This document shows, piece after piece, positions 26,101 to 36,614 of a stretch of DNA of 64,000 bases. The position numbers and the translations under genes are program-made. Source of the DNA: Paragonimus skrjabini miyazakii (lineage: Eukaryota; Platyhelminthes; Trematoda; Plagiorchiida; Troglotrematidae); assembly GCA_014338405.1 (NCBI GenBank), contig JTDE01002196.1:10589-74588 (forward strand), read 5' to 3'. The notes under the pieces were generated by a model. It saw only the letters and a program-made list of their open reading frames with translations. It did no database searches and had not been told where the DNA came from. Numbering within the stretch: position 1 is the stretch's first letter; each line of letters begins with the position of its first letter.

Positions 26101-27760
26101 ACAGCACGCTGAACAGACAGCTATACAGGTCTGCTACAGCTTGGTGCTAATACTGAGCTGTTTCCAAAGAGCATTCGGTTTCAGCGAGTTGCAAATAGAG
26201 TCGTTATGTAACAGATGGCTTGACTGTTTTCAAGTAAATCCGGAAAAGCTAGATAGAATCCGACCAAACTTGTATCAAGTTCGGGTTCAGTCTGGGCGGG
26301 AGTCTATTTCATCATTGCAAACGAATTAATGTAACTCAACGAGGCAAGCAGAGAAGCACATTGTAGACTACACAAAAAACGCACCGGAGTTCATGGTCCT
26401 ACTGGAACCAAGCGATTTATTGGTATCACAATGGACAGCAGCACGGCATTTCACCTAACAACATGATTCATGATTGGAAAAAAAGGTCGGAGATTAGAAA
26501 CGCTTTGAGTTAACAGTCCCACAAAATAGCCACTCGCAGGTGTTTCCGGTGAACAGTAACTGAATACCAATACTTTCATTACACACCCCGTGTTGTGACT
26601 ACCTTGCTTAGCCGCAGGAACGGCAGGACAAAGTGTTCCGTGGTTAACCACAGGAAACGGTAGGCATTTCATTCTGTCTCCATCACGAGTTTGTATCAAG
26701 GTTACTCAAATTTTCTGGAGAAGAACGAATTCTCTATGTTAAACGACAGCAAGAATACATGAACAGTCGTGATTCTGATCGGACAGCATCGTAGAACCGC
26801 CGTTCCTCGCAAAATTGAGGAGGAAAATTCAAGCAGCAAAGTAAGAATATCAATGTTTCTTGGAGCATCCTTCAGCCCTTTCCGCTTCATTATGTTCGTT
26901 TAATGACGTTTTCACAAGGCTTCCTACTCCGCACGAACATATTATTGATAAGCCAATTTTTCATTTTTCTACCGAGCAACGGTTTGCATTTAAATGACTC
27001 ATATCAAATGGTTTACCGAACAACAGACCTCAGTAACAGCGGTTGACGGTAAATACTACATTGTGGTTCTTCGCACAAAACAACTGTCGACCTATATCAA
27101 TGTATTCAGGTTTCTCTATCATTAGTCTAGTAGACCCACCCTAATAAACGCAAGTCCCTGTTTTATTCTTGTGCATAGGCCCTGTCATCTCAGAAAAACA
27201 TAGTTATAGTGCAATAAATTACTGACTACTCACCGGACCGAAAAAAATGGATTCAACTTCAGTCAATAGACGTTACAGATGATTTCAAATGTTCGTGGTA
27301 TAAGAAACACAAATTAGCCTTAGGGTGGATAATTGTGAAGGCCTAAACATACGTTGCTTTCTTGGAAGGTAGTCAAGACTCGATGTTACATCACGTTAAT
27401 GATTTATGTAAGAATTCATACCTTCAACTTCTACACCACCGCAGAAACATCACATACATTTACTTATACTGATGGTACGACAGCTGAAGAACTGACTAAA
27501 TGTGACGCAGGCTTAATTACTCGGGACCATTCTACGTTTCAACAGAAACTGATTCACGTACACTAGATGGCATGACCACGCTGACATAGTAATAATTCCT
27601 TTCGTCACCAAAATTTTCAAGTTAGATGAGTCTCCTCACCATTTTTAAACTTTTCTCAATATCGTCAACAGCCACAATAATAAATTAGCAGTTCACCTTC
27701 ATATTACAATACAATAACAATGGAGACGAAAATAAACGAAAAGGACTCCAGACAGCAAAC
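23165..27760. other. No gene recognised
   Basis: About 4.6 kb with short frames only. The frames near 23781-24154, 25480-25683 and 26066-26329 have no motifs, splice borders or family resemblance I can support. If the exon chain is real this is intron sequence. Confidence 0.4.
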
Positions 27761-27764
27761 TAAC

Positions 27765-28005
27765 ATCATCATCATAGACAGTAATACATCAGTGGTTCAC
27801 ATTGATGCTAAACTGTCATATGGCCATGAAGAAAAAGCAAACCCTGTATAGGAAGAGAGAAGAAAAAAAGAAGGGGACAGGAAGAAACCTAACTACTAAA
27901 AAAGACAGCTAGGTCTATATTCAAACATTCAACAAAGTGCACACATCTTACAAACAAACAACCGAGCTGTAAGTGAAAGTAAGACAAACCAACACTTGAC
28001 TATCG
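27765..28005 (-). mobile_element. LINE 3'-end fragment
   Basis: This matches the 3' untranslated part of the LINE at 4425-4650. It begins with catcatcatcat (the ATG tail read from the other strand), then gaagaaaaagcaaaccctgta, then aaaagaagggga, then gtctatattcaaacattcaa, and ends with gagctgtaagtgaaagtaag, in the same order. It is a 5'-truncated insertion, the common fate of LINE copies. Confidence 0.75.
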
Positions 28006-28399
28006 CCTATCATGGGAATTTTCTACATGCTCCATCTTACTTTAAAATGGAAGACATCTCAGCCATCAATTTACCCTCCAGGAAGTAGCAATTGTGAAAA
28101 ATCTGGGATCTGGCTAGATTCGAAACAGTAACAGAAACAGCATGCGCCGGTGCAGCAAGCGCTCTGCCGAACAACGCCAGAAACGCAACTATTTCCCATT
28201 TGGAATCAGTTGCACACCCAATCCACTGTGCTATACAGAATACACCAAATGATCAAGGGGCTCGACTGTACGAGCAGAACTTCTCAAACAGTTCACGGTG
28301 GAATCCATCAACGTCATTCAACCCCATGGATCAAATGGTGGATCTCATGTGACACAGCGGGTTGGGTGAGCAACTGTGTATAGAAGTGGAATTCTGAGC

Positions 28400-28480
28400 G
28401 CCCAGCGTGACTTCGTAGATCAGCTGGTAAAATACTTGCTGCATTTGAGCACGCTCGTTAATGTTCAACCAAAGTCCAGA
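28400..28480 (+). repeat. tRNA-like sequence (SINE head or tRNA pseudogene)
   Basis: TAGATCAGCTGGTAAAA at 28416-28432 closely resembles the A-box and D-loop region of tRNA genes. GTTCAACC at 28463-28470 resembles a B box about 45 bases later. I could not draw a clean acceptor stem or anticodon arm, so a functional tRNA is not claimed. It could drive a SINE, but no second copy is evident. Confidence 0.35.
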
Positions 28481-28715
28481 TTGTTCGCGATTGAGTCTCT
28501 CCTAAAATGAAAGCTTACAAAATACCAAAATAAACGAGCAGACTTCAGAATAATGGGTACCATAAAACTAACGGCAAGTGCCATTTTTCATCTTGTTCTG
28601 CGCCTATCACTTTCCGCCAAACTCATTTAGAGTCAACAAGCGCTGATGGAATATTCAGGCGGATCATTCAGGAACAAAGTACCAGATTCGTGTTCAGTTT
28701 CGTTAGCGCACAGTA

Positions 28716-28742
28716 GCAATAATAATAATAATAATAATAATG

Positions 28743-28776
<34 letters not shown>
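28716..28776. repeat. (AAT)n microsatellite, PLE tail
   Basis: About 60 bases of AAT units with one TGA interruption. On the minus strand it directly follows the 3' untranslated region of the Penelope-like fragment at 28777-29940, so it is probably that element's tail. Confidence 0.8.
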
Positions 28777-28778
<2 letters not shown>

Positions 28779-29940
28779 GTATTTCGTTCTCATCAGAAGT
28801 TTGAACAAGACAGTTAGGACACGAACAGTGATAGATGCAACCGTTTCATATTGACTCGTCAGTACTAAATTTACAGTAACATGAACCGGCTTTTTATATC
28901 TAACAATTAGGGGGTCGGTTAGGTAAGATCACTAAGTCCAGGGCAGGATCAAGTTCACGAACAGTCACTTGTGAACACACAAGGCTAATTTCAGTCGATT
29001 GATTGCGACCGCCTCAGCAAACCGCAAGAATTCTCGGTTGGAATGACGTAGTAGGATGCTGAATGCACAGGCTGGGTCCATAATGGGACCGTTGGTAAGG
29101 ACATCTTACGAGTGTGCACACTGGTTGTTTGCGCGTTTCAGAGACATTACCGTTCCTTAGTGGTACGCACTACTGCACCCATTCAGGTGAATGTTCCCTC
29201 ATTCTGGAGATCAAGCACCTCCCGGTTCTGCCTATGCAACTTTCTTTGCAATCACATACAAATCGGTTGTCAAGTTAATCTTTGATTGAAGGCACAGGTA
29301 GCTTTCTGGGTCCGAGCCAATACGCGGAGTTCCATTGCGTTAAATGTTCATTCAATCGAATCTATTAGTCTTTGTGTTGTAGGATTTGTACTGCAATCAC
29401 CTTCAGCAAGCAATTCTACGTGGACTGTCTCTTTTCACATTGTGACCACTTGTTCAGATGGCAGTTTCGGTCTGTTACGTCTTTCTATAACCCTTTTGGG
29501 ATAATCATTAGATCGTAGGACGGACGTGATCACGTCTGATTCTTCTGCAAATTTGTCCTCTGTACGGAATCGGTGTGAAACCAAGAAAGTTTAGGTGTTG
29601 ATCAAATCACGTGGGTTTTTTGCAGACAGCTCTCTTAATAGAGCCATCTTCCTAGTGACTTATAGGTAAGTCTAGAAACGTCAAAAAATCGCCAGTCTCG
29701 ACTTCACGCGTTACCTTAAAGTTGGAATGACATCTTGTTAAGCGCCGCAATACGTTATCTATTACCTGTTTGCAACGACTGAATATTAGTGTATCACTGA
29801 CGTAGCGTTTGTAGTATGACAGCCTTGCTACGTTTGCGGCTAACTCCTGTTCAATCCATAACAAGAAAGTCTGTTGAAATGAGACCCAGTGAACCTCGCG
29901 TGGCTACCAGTCTATTTGGCGGTAGCAACAATCAAGAAAA
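28777..29940 (-). mobile_element. Penelope-like element fragment, family 3
   Basis: Minus strand. The frame at 29864-29652 covers the end of the RT palm: ARLSYYKRYVSDTLIF, where YVSD replaces the usual YVDD, and FLTFLDLPIS. Decayed sequence follows to about 29110. The C-terminus is readable at about 29040-28950 as FLRFAEAVAINRLKLALC and then LFVNLILPW, the usual ending of GIY-YIG-bearing Penelope-like proteins. A 3' untranslated region of about 135 bases and an (ATT)n tail follow. The catalytic Asp is lost and there are stops. The part upstream of 29870 (FLLWIEQEL) is the motif preceding the palm. Function in an intact element: reverse transcriptase plus GIY-YIG endonuclease. Confidence 0.75.
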
Positions 29941-29982
29941 CTAAAATTGACGTTTTCAGTGCATAACAGTTTCCCTCGATGA

Positions 29983-30012
29983 CAATAATAATAATAATAA
30001 TAATAATAATAG
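29983..30012. repeat. (AAT)n microsatellite
   Basis: Ten or so AAT units. It lies just upstream (in element orientation) of the Penelope-like fragment and may mark another insertion boundary. Confidence 0.85.
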
Positions 30013-30401
30013 GATATGTTAACGAGTGACAGCGTTTTAAAATCTCATTGCATGCAAGACTAAAGTTCACCTGAAGCTTCGATAGTGGGATACCTAATAT
30101 ACTAAACAAGTAACGTGCTGGTCGAGTTCTCATATGCTTAAATACATTTAAACTCGTCTGATTACAAAGTACTGTCTGATGTTAACCAACCTCCGTATAA
30201 TAATCCGCATTGTGAATCAGGTTGTTCATAATCTATACACTCTCGTACTACAGTAACTAGTTCTTCCATGAAATCTTGCCGGCATGAGTTGTATAAAGAT
30301 AAGTACGAAAACGAACCAACTATTTTTTCCCTTCTTATGAAAACGCCTCGTAGATTATTCGAATTGTGGGATGCACAAGACCATTTATTGTCGTGACGAA
30401 A

Positions 30402-30421
30402 CACACACACACACACACACA
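30402..30421. repeat. (CA)n microsatellite
   Basis: A short perfect run of CA dinucleotides. No functional implication. Confidence 0.85.
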
Positions 30422-30611
30422 GTGACGAAGACAGTAAAAGGTCTGACAACAAATGGTATTTCTCGGATGGGTTGTCCCAAAAGCCAGGTTGAATCGTTCG
30501 TTTACAAAATGGCATACCGATTACCAAGCATGAGCAATCTTATACTTAACCTCGGCATAAGCAGAATGTTAAAGACACATAATAAGTAGTAATCTGCGGA
30601 ACCTCACTTAC

Positions 30612-31120
30612 CTCACAATTTGGGATGAGTGGAGCTGACAGAACTCGATCGAAAGTATTCTGACTAGATAGATAACGATCACGTAGAAGCTTCTTGAAAT
30701 TTCCAGGTGAGGGTAGTGCAGAGGAAGATGAAGTCAGCGGCAATTCAACCGAAGAGAAGTCCAAAGGATCCACCACTTTTTTCTCGTCCAGAACCGTACT
30801 GAATTCAACCGTCGGTTTGAGACTGTCTAAACAGTGAGAAGACTCTGAGGGAAACGTTTTTAGGACGGGGCTGTGTTGGTGCGCATCTCTAAAGTGATCT
30901 TTAGCTGTCGTCTCGAGAGGAGACAAATTAGTCAGATGTTTAGAAACGCTGATTGCGGGCGAGTCAATCTGTCGATTCGTGTAGGAGGCCTGATTTGGAT
31001 AAGCATCCACGGCTCTTGTAAACTTCACATCCACAGACACCAGTTCAGTGTTATCCAGATGGCGGCTGGGTGATGAAGAACTGTTTGAATTGGTGGAGAG
31101 TAGGGGATCGCCCAGAGAAG
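30612..31120 (-). CDS. Candidate exon, Ser-rich protein
   Basis: On the minus strand a pyrimidine-rich tract ending cactgcctcccag precedes 31120, and a consensus donor GAG|GTAAGTGAG follows 30612. The exon is 509 nt: two bases completing a split codon, then 169 codons without a stop. The protein starts SLGDPLLSTNSNSSSSPS and is rich in Ser, Leu, Asp and Pro. It has a short charged segment FKKLLRDRYLSSQNTFDRVL near its end. No domain is recognised. Start phase 1 fits the exon ending at 47868; end phase 0 fits the exon starting at 21791. Of the five candidate exons this has the best donor site. Confidence 0.55.
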
Positions 31121-31539
31121 CTGGGAGGCAGTGAGCAAATTGGAAAACATCCACATCAAATGTGACACAGATTGTCGCTATACTTGTGTTAACCAAACTA
31201 CAATGATTTAATCGTCTTATGAAGCTCATCTTCATGCAACTATCTCCGTTTAGACTAAGTGTGAGGTGATGATGGCGGAATAGAGGATCAGAGGGACAAC
31301 AGACATCTTGATCGTTATATCAAAAATGCTACAAGTATGAGTAACAGTGGTGCGCATTTTCATCCGGTTATTTCTCCGCACATCCAACATTCAAACTCAT
31401 GCAATTATATCCTTAAACAGACCTACTGTAAGGTGTCAACCTATCAATACCGTCGAATTTCGGTGTCTCCATCAGCTGTTTAGTGCTTGAAAACTGCAAA
31501 TAATCAATATCGCTGAGAAGTACGGCGCAAAGAAATGAA

Positions 31540-32082
31540 GTGGAGCAAACGTCTACGACTCATTCTCCCTGGAATCCGGTCTACAGTTGAAGAGGACATT
31601 GACTGTACTACCTCTGAATTAGTTTACGGTACCAACTTACAACTCCCAGGAGAATTGATTCAGTCCTCGACTCACCCAAACCCAGTTACAGATTACATTT
31701 AACGTTTACGACAACACATGTCCGGCCTCCGTTTCACGCAGGCCCGTCATCATTGGCGCCGAGAATATAAATCTTCAGATTTGTTTATATATAAATTTGT
31801 GTTTATGCGCCAAGACGCCACCAGCAAACTATTACAACCACGATATCTCGGTCCCTTCAAGGTGGTTAAGCGTGACGAAAAATTCTTCATTATCGACAGG
31901 TCCGGACGAAACGAATCCGTATCCATTGCCCAATTAAAACAAGCCTATACAGAAAAGAATTTTGACCCACCTGACCCAATGCTGATTAAAAGCATCCCCT
32001 TCCCACCTCCGACAGTATTACATCCACCTGCAGCCCAGCCCCCTTGCTCTCGTGAACGAATAAACACACGTAGAGGGCGGTC
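31540..32082 (+). pseudogene. Gypsy (CsRn1-like) integrase C-terminal part
   Basis: Translated on the + strand this reads through the end of an integrase: LPGIRSTVEEDIDC, TSELVYGTNLQLPGE, then after a stop near 31700 the C-terminal barrel FVFMRQDATSKLLQPRYLGP, FKVVKRDEKFFIIDRSGR and VSIAQLKQAY. It is followed by a purine-rich tract (tagagggcgg, 32071-32080) and then TGT at 32083, the expected order at the 3' end of a Gypsy element. The left part is truncated near 31540. The style is that of the CsRn1 group known from liver flukes. Confidence 0.85.
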
Positions 32083-32488
32083 TGTACACTAGCCGAATCA
32101 CCTGACAGATTACAGTACGTGATGTGACTATCGAGCGTTTGGTTTGTTATCTCTTCACAGCCGTTCTTTCAAAGTGCTTTTAACCCACAAACGCTTTGGT
32201 GGGTGAGTTCTGTAACGTTTTGTACACTATTTTCTATTTCATAATTCTGATTGTTATTCACACTTTTCACTTTCCTCAACTTCACATATATAGCCAACGT
32301 TTAAACCAACTTAATCGAACAAATCAATAATCAGTAAATACAACTCACTTCTCGGTTTACGAGCCTTACGTTCTCTCTGCGTCTAGTGCCGCTAGTAAAC
32401 AGATTCTTGGAGAGTTAGAAGTTAACGGAATCAACCGACTATTGCGGCAGAATTTCTTTATTTATCCTTATTTATTGAAATTATTTCA
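32083..32488 (+). repeat. Gypsy LTR (right border tentative)
   Basis: It starts TGTACACTAG directly after the polypurine tract. A TATA-like acatatatag lies near 32284. The right border is uncertain: TTCA at 32488 is followed by gttgTGGCCTCC, where TGG could begin a primer-binding site, but I cannot match a specific tRNA. Sequence from about 32204 onward recurs inverted at 34562-35025. Confidence 0.5.
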
Positions 32489-32672
32489 GTTGTGGCCTCC
32501 AAGATTATTTCGGAACAACAGGGCAGATTGTATCCATTTGATACTGCATTCAGTGTAGTGGAATTCTAGACTAACGCACTTTAACGAACTATTGTGAGTC
32601 AATCGTTTCCATTTTTATCACCCTTTTGATCTCGTGTTCATACCTGAATTTTGTATAGTGTTTAGATCCGCT
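32204..32672 (+). repeat. Left arm of long inverted repeat
   Basis: About 465 bases covering most of the LTR plus the 5' leader. The reverse complement of 34562-35025 matches it closely, with scattered substitutions and a 12-base deletion in the right arm near the TATA region. The arm ends at 32672 (gtttagatccgctgc), exactly where pol coding sequence starts. Confidence 0.9.
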
Positions 32673-34566
32673 GCACGCTCTCTCACTGTCGATCTTGGTC
32701 TCCGGCGATATTTTCGATGGATATTCCTGCTCGCTGACGCCCGAATGCCACTGATCGGTGCCGACTTCCTGGCACATTTCAACCTTTCCGTTGATGTCAA
32801 GAGGCGTAGGCTAATTGACAACACCATTGCATGCACTGTAAACGGTGTCCAATCGACGATCCCATCAATCGGTATCCGACCCGCTCTTCCACCAACACCG
32901 TCATTTGCAGCACTGCTGAAGGATTTTCCATCGTTAACTCGGCCGTGCTCACATACCGAGACGGTTAAACACAATGTGGTACATCATATAATACGTGGCC
33001 CCCCGATTTTCGCTCACCCATTCCGTTTACATCCAAACCAACTCAAAATCGCCAAGGCCGAATTCGAACACATGCTTCAGTTGGGCATACTTCGACCTTC
33101 AAACGGCTCTTGGGCAACACCACTGCACATGGTACCGAAAAAATCTCCGGGCGATTGGCGACCTTGCGATGATTACCGTGCTCTCAACAACTGCACAATC
33201 CCGGACAGGTACCCTATGCTACACATCCGCGATTTATCTTTAGGACTCGCTGGCGCCACTATTTTTTCTAAGTTAGACCTAGTACGCGCCCATTACCACA
33301 TCCCGGTCGCGGAAGAGGACAACCCGAAAACAGCCATTACAACACCTTTTAGACTTTTCGAGTTCACAAGAATGCCCTTTGGCCTCCGTAATGCGGCTCA
33401 AACATTCCAGCGATTCATGGACGGAGTATTACGTGGACTCCCCTTCGCGTACTTCTACATCGACGATGTTTTGATCGCTAGCCGCCCAAACGAGGAGCAT
33501 TTTTCTAATCTTCGTGCTGTTTTCGATAGGTTCGCGCAGTATGATATTAAAATCAACATTGACAAGTGTGCCTTCCGAGTTAATTCATTGGATTTCCTGG
33601 GACATCGCATTAACCAAACCGGCATAACACCTTTGCCAGATAAAGTGGAGTCCACCTCGACTTTTCCGATCCCCACTATGATGATCCAACTCCGACGATT
33701 TCTCGGCATAATATTATCGACGTTTCAACCTTCATTGCGCGGACATTTTAAAACCTCTTACAGACCTGGTCGACTCCAAACGTAAATCAATCGAACTCTC
33801 ACCCGAGGCCGAGGCAGCTTTCTCAGCTGCAAAGGAAGCCCTATGCCACACCACCAAACTATGCTTCATCAGTTGCGATTCCAATGAACATCTCCTTCTC
33901 ACCACAGATGCGTCAGATGCTGCCGTCGGCGCAGTTTTAGAACAATCAGTAAATGGCGAACAACATCATTTAGCCTCTTTCTCCCAAAAGCTTCAGCCAG
34001 CACAGATTAAATACAGCACCTTTGGACGTGAACTGTTGGCAATCTATTTGGCGATCCGTTATTTTCGATACCTTTTGGAAGGCCGACACTTTGTCCTGCA
34101 AACCGACCACAAACCTTTGACGTTTGCATTTCACGCCATACCCGACCGGTACTCTCCGCGTGAAATCAGACATCTGGACTATATCTCCCAATTCACCACA
34201 GACATCTGACACCTACGTGGTGACGCTAACATCGTTGCTGATGCTTTATCACGTCCTGATGTCAACTCAATTCAATCGCCACACTCCTTCGACTTATCTA
34301 AAATGGCTACCGCCCAGCAGCACAGTGAGAACATGAAGGACGTTTCCATTTGTAAGTCCTTGAAACTATCTACCATCCCCTGCCGACGCAACTTGGTGAC
34401 ATTCTGTGCGATACTTCAGCGGGTAAACCTAGACCTTTTGTCCCACTTTCATATCGTCGCACCGTTTTTACTCATTTCCACCGTTTATCTCACCTAGGAA
34501 AGCGCGGCACATTAAAGCTGATTGCACCGAGCTTTGTTTGGCCCTCTCTGAACAGAGACGTAGTGG
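32672..34566 (+). pseudogene. Gypsy pol: protease end, RT, RNase H, integrase start
   Basis: An open frame to 33785 encodes the end of the protease (GLRRYFRWIFLLADARMPLI, GADFLAHFNLSVD) and an RT with FSKLDLVRAHYHIPV, TRMPFGLRNAAQTFQRFMD and the intact active-site box YIDDVLIAS. After a frameshift near 33712 the RNase H follows: LLLTTDASDAAVGAVLEQ, FGRELLAIYLAIRYF, QTDHKPLTFAF and NIVADALSRPDVN, with one stop at about 34207. The start of integrase is readable near 34460-34567 (FHRLSHLGKRGT, then FVWPSLNRDVVD), ending abruptly at the inverted repeat. Gag, most of the protease and most of the integrase are missing. RT lineage: CsRn1-like Gypsy. Confidence 0.9.
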
Positions 34567-35025
34567 ATCTAAACACTATACAAAATTCAGGTATGAACAC
34601 GAGATCAAAAGGGTGATAAAAATGGAAACGATTGACTCACAATAGTTCGTTAAAGTGCGTTAGTCTAGAATTCCACTACACTGAATGCAGTATCAAATGG
34701 ATACAATCTGCCCTGTTGTTCCGAAATAATCTTGGAGGCCACAACTGAAATAATTTCAATAAATAAGGATAAATAAAGAAATTCTGCCGCAATAGTCGGT
34801 TGATTCCGTTAACTTCTAACTCTCCAAGAATCTGTTTACTAGTGGCACTAGACGCAGAGATAACGCAAGGCTCGCGAACCGAGAAGTGAGTGAGTTGTAT
34901 TTATTGATTATTGATTTGTTCGATAAAGTTGGCTGTATATGTGAAGTTAAGGAAAGTGAAAAGTGTGAATAACAATCAGAATTATGAAATAGAAAATAGT
35001 GTACAAAACGCTACAAGTTACAGGT
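34562..35025 (-). repeat. Right arm of long inverted repeat
   Basis: Reverse complement of 32204-32672 (LTR part plus leader). Its inner end (gtggatctaaacactatac) abuts the integrase fragment, and its outer end abuts a LINE copy at 35032. Both arms stop at the same leader base, although the pol sequences they touch (protease on the left, integrase on the right) differ. Confidence 0.9.
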
Positions 35026-35031
35026 AGCGCC

Positions 35032-36344
35032 ACTCTGTTAAGGGCTGTCGTGCCTTTTGGAGCAACCACCTGGACTCAGACCATGCTGTTGTGCGTGCCC
35101 GTTTTGTTTTATCATTTGCCCAGAGGACATACGCTCGTAAATGCAAGGTGCTTAACTGGAATTCGAGCGATTAGGATGTAAAGAACGCTTACCAAAAGGC
35201 GTTGGTGAAGAAGTTACCCAGTTCGAGTCAGATTAATGACCCTGATGAACACTGGGAACAAATCGCCGAAGCTATGAAGGTATGCTGCGAACGGGCATGT
35301 TCCGATGGGGCTGTTCAGTTGCGACAGAACTGGATTTCTGTCACGTCGATAAACCTTATGAACAAGCGTCGCTCGATCCCACCTGGTTCTAAATATGATG
35401 AAGACCGTCGGGAACTTAAACGCAAGCTGACTAAAAGCCTGCGCAAAGACCGTGAGCAATACTTGGTCGAACAATCGAAAGAAATGGAAAAAGCCTTTTT
35501 ATCTGGGAATAGCAGAAAGCTTTCTCCCTGATCCGTGGTTGTACTGGCCGTCGAGTCGGTGTAAGTGAGACCATATGTGAAAAAGATGGCTCACTTATTA
35601 CCAGTCAATCGCGTCGACTTGACAGGTGGGCTGAACATTTTGAAGAACAGTTCAGTTGGCCTAAACCAAATCATGTGAACGACGGGACCCGAGTAGTCAG
35701 TTACTGCATTCCAGACGTCCCTCCGTCGGAAGCAGAAGTGGTCCTGGAGCTCAAATTATTGAACCGTAATAAGGCTCCTGATCCAGACCTCCTCCCTCCT
35801 TCTCTTTTCAAGGATGGCAGAGAAAGGTTGATAACAGAACTGACAAACCCTCTCCAGGCGATCTGAGTATTTCGAATATTTCCAATTTGCTGTATGGTTC
35901 GGAAACGTGGCCTGTTCGTAAGGAAGATATCAACAGGCTTGCTGTGTTTGACCATCGCTGTCTCCGCCAATTGGCCCATATTAAGTGGACTGATCGCGTG
36001 AGCAATATGGTAGTTCGCCGGTGCGTATTCCGAAACGCTCAGGATGCGCGATCAATTGGTCAGCTAATTACGTTGCACAGCTTGCGATGGTTAGGTCACG
36101 TACTCCGTATGTCATCTGATCGTTTAACGTACCGGGGAGTATATGTTGAGGCCACCAACAGTTGGGTGAAACCGCGTGGTGGTCAAGCAACAACGTGATC
36201 ACAAAATATGAAGACCCTGACTACACCACTGTTCAACCGTCTTAGTAACGTTTTCTTCTAGGATATTCCACGTCACCGTTGAGATAAGCGGCGGCCCGAG
36301 CCACAGTATCTTTTGGTCAGGCTCATGGCTGTTATGATGATGAT
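35032..36344 (+). mobile_element. LINE copy, 5'-truncated, internally deleted
   Basis: This is a close relative of the LINE at 10.06-13.51 kb. It starts at tctgttaa, which equals 11153 there, keeps the linker frames (35202-35531, 35675-35866), then jumps at about 35868 from the equivalent of 11970 to that of about 12885, losing the RT core. It continues with YGSETWPVRKEDINRLAVFD and LRWLGHVLRMSSDRL, has a second deletion near 36225, and ends with the same 3' region and an ATGATGATG tail at 36333-36344. The left end sits within a few bases of the outer end of the Gypsy inverted repeat. Confidence 0.9.
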
Positions 36345-36612
36345 GTCAAACAGCAACACCTTGTCGTCAGCACAGTCAAGATCCGTCAGCCTTCCACCAG
36401 GCAGGAGGTCCACGCCGGCATTGTTTGGGTGCCGCAGACAGTTCCCCATTATTTCATCTATGACGAAGTTAAAATGGTGAAAGGGGACAGTCTTGACGAA
36501 CGCTGCTCCTGGTGCTGAAACTGTCGGACAGTTCACCGTAAACCCTAACCTGAGCTGAAGTATGGGAATAAGGCGCCGACATTATGTTAACATACATGAT
36601 CGGTACATCCCT
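36345..36612 (-). mobile_element. LINE RT fragment, inverted
   Basis: Minus strand: FNFVIDEIMGNCLRHPNNAG, then LLPGGRLTDLDCADDKVLLF, the RT palm with CADD in place of YADD. It resembles the 4.4-5.7 kb copy (FSFVIDEIMED) more than its immediate neighbour, so it belongs to the other LINE subfamily. Its minus-strand 5' end, near 36605, shares the cggtacatccc segment found at 5671. Confidence 0.75.
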
Positions 36613-36614
36613 GC

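Noticed and set aside
29286..29504. 72-codon + strand frame
   Set aside because: Antisense of the Penelope-like family 3 fragment.
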